Part shown: in pieces, positions 24,063 to 31,745 of the stretch | Numbering within the stretch: the first letter of the stretch is position 1 | Layout of the letters: each line of letters opens with the position of its first letter | Program-made: the position numbers and the translations under genes | Source: Candidatus Omnitrophota bacterium | GTDB lineage: Bacteria > Omnitrophota > Gorgyraeia > Zapsychrales > Fredricksoniimonadaceae | Assembly (NCBI GenBank): GCA_002753745.1 | Contig: PEAR01000008.1 | Location: 1 to 36,373 of the forward strand | Length of the DNA stretch: 36,373 nucleotides | Reading direction: 5' to 3' | Notes under the pieces: generated by a model | Told to the model about the DNA's origin: nothing | Databases searched by the model: none | The model's input: the letters and a program-made list of their open reading frames with translations, nothing else

Positions 24063-24095
24063 ATTCGGTCACTATTCGGTCACTATTCGGTCACC
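24063..24095. repeat. Three tandem 11-bp units
   Basis: ATTCGGTCACT occurs at 24063, 24074 and (last base C) 24085. The array overlaps the final codons of the truncated ATPase on the minus strand, and each unit repeats its V-T-E-stop end. Confidence 0.9.
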
Positions 24096-24625
24096 AAAAC
24101 ATAATAGATATTGCGGCTGCCACCTACGCGCCGGAATACGCGCTGGCTTATAAGGTCGTTAATCTCTTTCTTGGCATAGGTCTCGCCGATCTCATTGATC
24201 TGACAATAAAGAGCCTTCGTGATCTTGCCGTTCTGGTTGACATACTCAACAGCCTTCTTCTGGCGGTCATTGAGATCAAGGGCATGGGACTTAATATCGT
24301 CGATCACCTTGTCGAACCCTTTGCCTGGGCCAGTCAAAACAACTTCAAACCCGCCAGAATTGTTATCAAAGACCGGATCCGGAAGTTTCTCATCGCGCAT
24401 TTCGTCAACGATCCTGTTCGTCCCGCGACCCCAGCGCTCAATGTACTTGATCAAGTACAACCTACTCGCCAGGAATTGATTCCTCGGCAGGGACCGGTGC
24501 TTACCCTTTAACTGCTCCGGCCGGATCTCCTTGGGCAGCTCACCGGGATTCCATATCTCGATCCGGTCGTCGTAAATGGCCAACTGGATGTCCCCGTTCA
24601 TCGTGTAGTCCCGGTGCGCCCTGTG
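24083..24625 (-). pseudogene. Truncated AlbA_2/HATPase_c_4-type regulator
   Basis: Corresponds to the C-terminal part of RecG-like ATP-binding regulators. AHRDYTMNGDIQLAIYDDRIEIWNPGEL is the family-typical ATPase block, RWGRGTNRI follows, and a winged-helix end (NGKITKALYCQINEIGETYAKKEINDLI) completes it. The expected N-terminal AlbA_2 (Schlafen-like) DNA-binding domain is missing. Similarity starts near 24620, and the region upstream runs straight into the 3' end of the giant gene. It has an ATG at 24601 and could still be translated as 172 residues. The frame upstream stays open to the stop of the giant gene, in the same frame. Confidence 0.7.
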
Positions 24626-24679
24626 GAAGTGAAGAAATTCAATTTTACAACCTAATGAACGAAAGCCACTACCCCAAAA

Positions 24680-27600
24680 TCACCCCAGCTTTGAAACACC
24701 AGGCTGTTGTAACTCGGAGAATACTGGCATCTGTGAAGGCGTAACAGGTGCGATTTCCAGAATGATCGGAGCCAACCCCTGCAAATTAAACAATGCAGGA
24801 TCCTGAGCCTCAACTGGCAAAGGAATGCCGTCACCATCACGTTTGATTTCCATGTCGAGGTGCTTTTCATTCAAATCGATACCACCGGGGTTCTCAACGG
24901 CGGCTCCAGCCTGATCTTGTCCTTGATCAATAGCCCTATCTAACTGATCGGCCTGAGAAAAGTCCTTCTGCGCTCCGTCAGTTGATCCAGAGTTGCCACG
25001 ATCAAATAAAGCCTGACCAGTGGCAAAAAAACGCATGATGTTCAACAGCTCAACCGGAATTTTAACTTGTTCTTTCTCAATAATATGAAAGAACCATAAC
25101 AATCTCTGGCCAACGCTGCTTGTTGATTGCGTAATCTTATTTGCAAGTTCATCCCTCATCTTATCACTTACCGTACCTCCAAGCCGTTGAACAATGTCTT
25201 CCAAGACATCTTGTTGACCATCTCGAATAGCGGTCATTAACTTCCCAAGCAGTTTTCGATTCACTTTGGAAATTGAGAACGACGCGCCTGCGTCGATCAA
25301 AACAACACGAACACGTCCATTTTTACCTTTTTGTACAAGAATATTCCCTAAATGTGGATCTCCGTGATAAAAGCCTTCATAAAATATTTCACGCAATAAC
25401 TCATTGGCCACTGCCAGCTCAATATCCGCCAGATCTAGCCCCGCTTCAAGCACCTTCTCAACATTTGACAACTTTACGCCGTCAACGTACTCCATCTCGA
25501 TCAGAGAATTATTAAAAACTTCATATATTTGCGGCACATAAAATTCATAATCACCCTTAACCTCCCCTGATCGAATATCACCAAATAATTGGCGCAAGGA
25601 GAACTCCTTGATGTTTTTTAATACCGACGATTGAACACGCGTGCCGAGCTCCGTTGTATTCTTCCCTTCCTGTGGAAAATTCAATTCCAGAACAAAACTC
25701 TCTTCGATCTGATCAATAAAACTGTCAGGTACGAATATCCCCTTGGCAAGAAGTGCTTTCTTCAAATCATCATCAAAAACATCCTTTAAGAACTTAACCC
25801 CCGACTCGATCGTTTTCTCGACCTCGGGTCGCATCACTTTAAGAGCAACTACTTTCCCGTCAGTCCTGACTGCCCGGTAGACCCCGGCAATCTTAGCGCT
25901 TCCAAGAGGTTCTTCTATACTTTTATACCTGCCAGAAAGACCGAATTTTTCAACCATATCGAAAACAACGCCTTTATCCATCCTCCTGGCACCATCCTGA
26001 ACCTGCGATAATTCATCACGCATGGTCTTACTAACCCATAATGACCGCGAAAGCACTTGTGCAATCTGACGGCCTTCTAACCCAAGAGACTCCAAAAACA
26101 TCCGCACGGCACGTGCCTCCTGCCTTTCAGGCGTCATGTTCGGCTCATTGCGCTCCATTTCACCGCGCTGCAATGATAAAGTCCAAACCAGAGACAGAAA
26201 AATCTCTTCCCGTCTCGAGAGATCTGCCTTTTCAAAAACCTTATCGAAAACCTTTCTTAAAATAATCTTGTTTGAACCTTCCTTGATCAAAAAATCAAAC
26301 ATGCCTCCCAATAGGCTTTCCATCGCCGTGCCATCATTAAAAATTCCTTTTTCACCATATAAAAATGGCTCCAACGCCTCCCGCTGGGATGACTGTCCAG
26401 CTATTGAATAATATTTACTCTGTTTGCGTCCAAAATCCGTGCGAAAACTTTCCACGCTAACATGAAAATCGTATTCAAAGTTAACAAGAAAAACCGGCTT
26501 GTCGTTAGTAATCCCCATCAACCACAACAAAAAACCTACCTTATCCACCGGATTCTTCTCTTTAATGAACAAATGAAGAATATCCTGACCTAAAGCTGCC
26601 CGCTGATTCTTGCGGTCGTCCATACTTTCCACTTTGCGAAACGGATCAAGATACAAATCTCGAACCTCCTGATATTCTTTATCCGTCTTTGCCAAAAACT
26701 GCGCTGTTTCAGACAAAATATCGTCTTTAACAAGGCTTGGCATATCAAAAAACCGGTTGATAATCTTAAGCACCTCGCTCAAAGGCTGTTCAAACAGATT
26801 CGGATTCTCCGTTCGATACTGATCAAGTGCACTTAACGCCAGCTTTTCCCTTAATTCCTGATTATAAATCATGGACAGAAACTTCTCGGTTTCCTCAACC
26901 GTGATCGCAGAACCTTCAGCTTGAATAGCTCTCTTGATCCATTTATCTTTTGCCGGTGAAGCACGAGGATAATATTTTTCAATCAGGCTCCTCTTGTCAG
27001 GCAATGACATTGTTGTAGAATCAATAATATTTTTTAACTCACCATCAAATAACTGACTGAAGAAAACATTCATTTGTGCTTGAGGGCCTCCCGGCACAGC
27101 AACCGAAACATCCTCATAGTCCTGAATTTCCCGGCCATGTTCCGCCCGAACAACCTCTGCATCTTCTTCATACCGTTCGCGACCTCCTGACAAAACGCTC
27201 ACCCATAAACCACGATTTTCGCTCTCCTTATCCTTATCATGAACGATAGCGGGCAAGATTCTCATCACATGAGTCAGCACATAAGTCCGTTGATCGGGCG
27301 ATAACGCCGCTAGATGCTGTTGTATCTTTTTTAGATCAAACATCTCTTCGGGATCTTGAACGCGATAGGCAGTTTGTTGAACAAGAATCTTTTCAACGAA
27401 CAGCCTATGTAAAATAAAATTACGTACTATTGACGGTGGCAACGCTTTTACCACCATATCAACCGCATCTTCATATGTTCGAGGCAAACGAGCGATAAAC
27501 TCAAAACGCTTGATAAAATTTTCTGAATTCTGATCTGAATAAAACATGCCACCAATTTCTCGAAAACGTACGATATTATAAGGACGTGAATAGCCAGGGT

Positions 27601-30067
27601 CACCAGGGTCATAATTTCTTGCCACCTCTCTTGGCATAATATTGCCCCAGGGACCTTGCCTAATATCACCATTATCAGCAACCTCTCCAGAAAATGACTG
27701 CAGTCTCAAATCATGTCCAATCTCTATAAAAAATGCTTGCAAAAAAAGAGGCGTCATCAAATTCGAGAAAGCCTCGTCCTGTTGTTCCACCGTCACGTCT
27801 TTATCAACCAGTCGCTGTTTAATAAAATCTCGGTAATATTCAACAAACGCTTTAATAATTAAAATGTCTTTATCGTTTGCCTTGGTAATTTTACCAAACA
27901 AAGCCTCATTCAAGTCGCCATTATCGGGAATTCCTCCTAAAACAAGCACATAAAGCAATGGCTTAAAATCTCGGGACACCTCGCCAAGCAAAGGCCGCAA
28001 GGCTTCTGGTGTATGTTCGATAAGCACTCGATCGTAATCGTCACCCGAAAACATTTTCGCCTGATCCTTACTCCACCTCAAATAATCCAACACTCCTCCA
28101 TCGCCATTTATATGTTCATTTGATAACTTTCTTAATATCTGCTGCTGAACCGAAATAATATCATTCACTGTCAGAATGCCAGGATCCTGGCTTATTTGCT
28201 TCATCACATCATCACCATAACCACTATCGATCAACTGCTGTAAATATCCGACTACGGTGTTTTCCGAAAACACCGAATGGCCTGTATTGAAAAAACTTCC
28301 CAAGTCTTCTCGCAACACGGCTTTTCGTAATTCGTCCTTTCCTTTCTTACCAAAAACCCAATCAACAAGAACTTCTTTCGCAGGCAGCGAGCAATTTCGC
28401 GCCATATGTAATATGTCAGTCACAATCAAAGCCTGCGAATAGCGTTTTTCCTTCTTATCTGGCCTCTGCCCATAAAAGTTTTCCAGAATCCCAAGCATTA
28501 ATCGAACATCTTCTGGAGTCATTTCAGAAACATAGCGAGGAGAATGAAGGATTAAAGACAACGCCTCTGCCATTGGTATTGTCAACCAAAAGGATCTTGA
28601 GCTTTGACTCCATCGAGTCAACGGCAACAAACTTGCTCTAACTTCCGACCAATTAAGATGACCGCTGTTCAGCTTTCCGATCAACAATCTATAAAAACCA
28701 TCCACAAATCTTTTTTGATAAATGGCAAACCGATGATTTTCATCTAATGGCTTATTTACCGGGTCTTCTGCAATAGTCTCATTAAAGCGCCTTAACACAG
28801 CTTCAGCTTTTTTATGCTTGCCAGTTTTTTGTAAAAGGTCGACATTAATATGGCTATTCCCAAGATCTGGGGCGTCAAATAAATCCAAGACACCTCGAAC
28901 CGTCTCAGCAGAAAGTTGCCCACCCAACCGCGCGAAAACATCAAAATCATCCTGCCTTAAATTCAGAACTATATAAATCTGATCCCGAATAAACTCATAA
29001 AAAACACGTTTGGCTTCATCTTCACCAGCAAACTCTCTCAACTTTTGCTCAAAGATCGGCTGAACCTGATTTTGTGCGGCCTTCTCCGTTGCTGACAGCT
29101 GATCAAAACCGATCAACATGGCAAATTGAAGTTCATCAATATTCCTTGCACTCTGCAATAAAGCAATCAAACCTGTCGAAGTATTCACTGAAATTACTTG
29201 CTCCTGATACTCTCGGAAGCTTGTTCTTTGCTGCGCGGCTCTAACGGCAACCAAAGGTAAAGCTGTATTCCCTTGATTCAACCAGTGATGCATCTTTACA
29301 TTGTTTTCCACTTTTCTTAAGCGCTCTTCGATCTGGGGATGAGATCCCCAAAAAGAATCCGCCATATCTCGTTTCTCCAAATAATGAACAATGGCCCGCA
29401 AAGCATACGGGGCTGACCCAACTGAAAAATTACTCCTATCTGATAATCCCAACGCCAAAAGATCGCTCTGATATTCTCTTGCCCTGTCCTGGACATGATC
29501 ATCAATCAAACTTGTCTCTTCGTCGACCCGTCCGTCATCAATTTCCCGCCGAAATTGCATAACATGCTGAATTTCATGATCGATCACGAACGCTAACGCA
29601 TCACGCGTTTCATCATCTACATTACTATCAAGTGCATATTCACTAAAGGCGGCTATTAACCCTGTATTGACAACAATCACATTATAGTGCTTAACAACAT
29701 ACGCATTGGGTTCTCTATTATCGGCAAGATAAAAATGAAACTCCTGCGGATTTAATCCTTGGGCGATTAGAGAACGGTCAATAATACCGCGCACTTCTTC
29801 ATACAATGGCTGAAACCGCACGAAGTCTTCCTGCCCCGGAGCAATAAAGCGGTCTGTAAAATCCTTCCGCTTCAGAAACTTTTCTTTCCGCTCGGCATTT
29901 CGGATATATTCGTTCTGCGATTTTAAGGGGTTTCCCGCAATAGTCTTCCCAACGCGCCCCCCCTTACGAATGCCTGAGCTTTCTGGACTCAAATTATTAC
30001 CTTTAGATAACCCGAGAAAACCCAAGGTGGCTCGCATGGCCGCTTTAATATTTGTCGTCAACCGCAC
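24680..30067 (-). CDS. Giant M48 metalloprotease - ABC1 kinase fusion protein
   Basis: 1795 residues as read from a GTG at 30067. Residues 85-260 are an M48-type zinc protease: HEIQHVMQF (His164, Glu165, His168), REYQSD (Glu198) and SHPQIEERL. A long, mostly helical middle of about 1,100 residues has no recognised domain. Residues 1390-1640 are an ABC1/UbiB-type kinase: PLGSAKIAGVYRAV, VALKVMRPEVE (Lys1410), ELNFPQEGKN, IEMEYVDGVKL, FYHGDPHLGNILV (from 1568) and LIDAG (Asp1592). The KxGQ motif of UbiB is not seen. The last 100 residues are low complexity. No ribosome-binding site precedes the GTG, and the frame is continuous with the gene upstream except for one TAG, so this is probably the distal part of one gene. 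Confidence 0.85.
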   Translation of the reverse strand: MRLTTNIKAAMRATLGFLGLSKGNNLSPESSGIRKGGRVGKTIAGNPLKSQNEYIRNAERKEKFLKRKDFTDRFIAPGQEDFVRFQPLYEEVRGIIDRSLIAQGLNPQEFHFYLADNREPNAYVVKHYNVIVVNTGLIAAFSEYALDSNVDDETRDALAFVIDHEIQHVMQFRREIDDGRVDEETSLIDDHVQDRAREYQSDLLALGLSDRSNFSVGSAPYALRAIVHYLEKRDMADSFWGSHPQIEERLRKVENNVKMHHWLNQGNTALPLVAVRAAQQRTSFREYQEQVISVNTSTGLIALLQSARNIDELQFAMLIGFDQLSATEKAAQNQVQPIFEQKLREFAGEDEAKRVFYEFIRDQIYIVLNLRQDDFDVFARLGGQLSAETVRGVLDLFDAPDLGNSHINVDLLQKTGKHKKAEAVLRRFNETIAEDPVNKPLDENHRFAIYQKRFVDGFYRLLIGKLNSGHLNWSEVRASLLPLTRWSQSSRSFWLTIPMAEALSLILHSPRYVSEMTPEDVRLMLGILENFYGQRPDKKEKRYSQALIVTDILHMARNCSLPAKEVLVDWVFGKKGKDELRKAVLREDLGSFFNTGHSVFSENTVVGYLQQLIDSGYGDDVMKQISQDPGILTVNDIISVQQQILRKLSNEHINGDGGVLDYLRWSKDQAKMFSGDDYDRVLIEHTPEALRPLLGEVSRDFKPLLYVLVLGGIPDNGDLNEALFGKITKANDKDILIIKAFVEYYRDFIKQRLVDKDVTVEQQDEAFSNLMTPLFLQAFFIEIGHDLRLQSFSGEVADNGDIRQGPWGNIMPREVARNYDPGDPGYSRPYNIVRFREIGGMFYSDQNSENFIKRFEFIARLPRTYEDAVDMVVKALPPSIVRNFILHRLFVEKILVQQTAYRVQDPEEMFDLKKIQQHLAALSPDQRTYVLTHVMRILPAIVHDKDKESENRGLWVSVLSGGRERYEEDAEVVRAEHGREIQDYEDVSVAVPGGPQAQMNVFFSQLFDGELKNIIDSTTMSLPDKRSLIEKYYPRASPAKDKWIKRAIQAEGSAITVEETEKFLSMIYNQELREKLALSALDQYRTENPNLFEQPLSEVLKIINRFFDMPSLVKDDILSETAQFLAKTDKEYQEVRDLYLDPFRKVESMDDRKNQRAALGQDILHLFIKEKNPVDKVGFLLWLMGITNDKPVFLVNFEYDFHVSVESFRTDFGRKQSKYYSIAGQSSQREALEPFLYGEKGIFNDGTAMESLLGGMFDFLIKEGSNKIILRKVFDKVFEKADLSRREEIFLSLVWTLSLQRGEMERNEPNMTPERQEARAVRMFLESLGLEGRQIAQVLSRSLWVSKTMRDELSQVQDGARRMDKGVVFDMVEKFGLSGRYKSIEEPLGSAKIAGVYRAVRTDGKVVALKVMRPEVEKTIESGVKFLKDVFDDDLKKALLAKGIFVPDSFIDQIEESFVLELNFPQEGKNTTELGTRVQSSVLKNIKEFSLRQLFGDIRSGEVKGDYEFYVPQIYEVFNNSLIEMEYVDGVKLSNVEKVLEAGLDLADIELAVANELLREIFYEGFYHGDPHLGNILVQKGKNGRVRVVLIDAGASFSISKVNRKLLGKLMTAIRDGQQDVLEDIVQRLGGTVSDKMRDELANKITQSTSSVGQRLLWFFHIIEKEQVKIPVELLNIMRFFATGQALFDRGNSGSTDGAQKDFSQADQLDRAIDQGQDQAGAAVENPGGIDLNEKHLDMEIKRDGDGIPLPVEAQDPALFNLQGLAPIILEIAPVTPSQMPVFSELQQPGVSKLG

Positions 30068-30121
30068 GTCAACTCGATCTAGGTCTTTGTTGTGCGCAAC
30101 TGCAAAATCAACAGCCTCGCT

Positions 30122-31183
30122 CTAGGCCGCGTCTGATATCATTCCTTCAGCCCAAGCCTTTGCTCCACCCGAGAAATATTTCCTCGGGATGACCTCCTGA
30201 GTCAATGGGTCTTGCTCTTCCTTGATAAAGTTAAACACACCCTTTTTGTACGCCTCAAGATATTGCTGATAAATCCGCTCCTTCGCCTGCGGATCGTCAA
30301 GCTCAACTCCAGCCACCTTTGACTTGTTAGCATAAACCTGCCCCAAAATGCTTTTCTTTAGCGCTTTCTTAAACCATGTTGCCATCAGCATCGAGCTGTA
30401 AACCTGACGTAAAAGAGCAAAATTCTCACCCTCATTCACTTCCTTTTCAAGAGCCGGAATAACGATCTCACGAACTACCGTCTTGGAAAGCTCCTGGGTT
30501 TCTTTCTGCGCCGCAGCTTCTGGCCGGGACTCACCATGCGATTTCTCTAGCGCAAAATAATCACTTTCCAACATGACTTTCAAGTGACTCTTGATGGCCA
30601 AAGCCGTGTCGAACTTTTCATAAATAACAGCTTTGTCCGGCACAATCCAAACCTTGTTGAATGTATCCAACGGAATATCCGTTGTGCCGTACTTTTCGAA
30701 AGCCATCTGATAAACTTTCTGCCAGAATTTCTTGCCAACCTCACCCTCTGGATAAATCAACGACGACGTGATCTGCTTCAAAACATAATCCTGCGCCAAA
30801 AGGTCGCGCCCCATTTCAGTCAGTGAGAAATTATCAGGAATAATGCGATCAGCCTCGTAAGGAGACAGGTTGACCCACATGTCGGTGTTGGGAACGGTCA
30901 ACGAAACAAGAAAATATTTGAGGAGCTTTTGATACTCTGACTTCTTTACATCATCTGTTAGAGGAGTTTTCCCGCGACTGATAATAAAATTGAACCGGAA
31001 CGGATCTTTTGGGCTAACCTGAACCCCAACCATTAAAGCAGGCTCAAACTTTGCGCTTAAAGGAATCATCTGCCCAGGCGCAGGTAAAATAAGACTCTGA
31101 GCATAGGCAAACGCCACGCTAGAGCAAAAAAACGCAACGAGCGTCACACCAGAAATAACCCTCTTAAAGAATTTCAAATCCAT
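30122..31183 (-). CDS. Exported N-terminal module of the giant protein
   Basis: 353 residues beginning with a signal peptide (MDLKFFKRVISGVTLVAFFC, likely cleavage after AYA at 28). LPAPGQMIPLSAKFEPALMVG and DPFRFNFIISRGK follow, a module I associate with the start of very large Omnitrophota proteins. The rest is helical with no catalytic motif visible. It ends at a TAG (30122-30124). The next 18 codons and the 1795-residue ORF continue in exactly the same frame, and the amino acids just after the TAG (SEAVDFAVAHNKDLDRVDV) look like normal protein. It could be a complete small exported protein, but I favour an interrupted gene. GGCAGGGA precedes the ATG. Confidence 0.75.
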   Translation of the reverse strand: MDLKFFKRVISGVTLVAFFCSSVAFAYAQSLILPAPGQMIPLSAKFEPALMVGVQVSPKDPFRFNFIISRGKTPLTDDVKKSEYQKLLKYFLVSLTVPNTDMWVNLSPYEADRIIPDNFSLTEMGRDLLAQDYVLKQITSSLIYPEGEVGKKFWQKVYQMAFEKYGTTDIPLDTFNKVWIVPDKAVIYEKFDTALAIKSHLKVMLESDYFALEKSHGESRPEAAAQKETQELSKTVVREIVIPALEKEVNEGENFALLRQVYSSMLMATWFKKALKKSILGQVYANKSKVAGVELDDPQAKERIYQQYLEAYKKGVFNFIKEEQDPLTQEVIPRKYFSGGAKAWAEGMISDAA

Positions 31184-31273
31184 TCCCTGCCCTTTCTTAA
31201 CGCAGCCACCACGCCACTAAAGGAAGTATAATACATAAATATAAGAAATAAGGGCAGTTAGGGCATATTCCGG

Positions 31274-31285
31274 GAAAACGTTTTC
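31274..31285. promoter_or_regulatory. Palindromic operator-like site
   Basis: GAAAACGTTTTC is a perfect 12-bp palindrome with a central CG, as in operators of LacI-family repressors. It is also part of a GGGAAAAC/GTTTTCCC inverted repeat (31272-31297). It lies 90 bases upstream of the start of the giant gene, where TATACT (31225-31230, minus strand) is the only promoter-like element. Confidence 0.4.
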
Positions 31286-31308
31286 ACTGGTTTTCCCTAA
31301 CTCTCTAT

Positions 31309-31710
31309 ATGAGTTCAACTTTTAAGCTTAATTATAGGGCGCAATTTGAAAAAATACTGCCTCGAGGACTTGACAGCACAACAATTCCAGCAGATTTTCC
31401 TTTAATTCTTACGGATCCGCCCTCGTTCGCCCGCCATGAGGGCAATACCTTCAGCGTCAAGAAAGCCCTGGCGCCTTTGGTCGCTTCTGCCATGAATGTA
31501 TTAAATCCGGGTGGAGTCATTTTTGTCGCGACCAACTACAGCTTAATGTCTCACGACGGCCTTTGCGATATGGTCAGTGAAGCCGCCGGAGAAAGGCAGC
31601 TTCAAAAGATGGAACGATTCGGACAGGATATTGATTTCCCCGGCAGCGGCCTGATGCAGGAAAGCTACCTGGTCGCGGTGCTGGCCTTGATGAAAAACAT
31701 ACCGTCTTAA
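31309..31710 (+). pseudogene. Duplicated C-terminal fragment of the RlmI-like methyltransferase
   Basis: From 31413 the sequence repeats the 3' end of the methyltransferase at 22909, so residues 36-133 of this ORF equal its C-terminus, from the DPPSF motif onward. The first 35 residues differ. Without the SAM-binding half it cannot be an active methyltransferase. The ATG at 31309 has no good ribosome-binding site. Its stop overlaps the stop of the convergent MFS gene by four bases, exactly as the intact copy must once have done. Confidence 0.85.
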
Positions 31711-31745
31711 TTCCTGCTGACATTCATATCAAGCTTGCTGTCGCG
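31413..31745. repeat. 333-bp direct repeat, right copy
   Basis: Second copy of 23577-23909, containing the methyltransferase 3' end and the last 39 bases of the intact MFS gene. Three of its four differences from the left copy are silent third-position changes, and the fourth changes Asp to Ala. Confidence 0.97.

Larger units (their letters stand above)
23910..31412. mobile_element. Genomic island between 333-bp direct repeats
   Basis: 7.5 kb of sequence separates the two repeat copies. It holds a truncated ATPase/regulator (24083) and the giant protease-kinase gene (24680-31183). Removing one repeat plus this segment would restore a simple convergent pair, methyltransferase and MFS transporter, overlapping by four bases. 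No integrase, transposase or phage gene is visible, so insertion by recombination through homologous flanks is more likely than site-specific integration. A metagenome assembly chimaera must also be considered. Confidence 0.7.

Noticed and set aside
23577-31745. CRISPR or transposon terminal repeats
   Set aside because: The 333-bp repeats are direct, coding and only two in number. There are no transposase, spacers or inverted ends.
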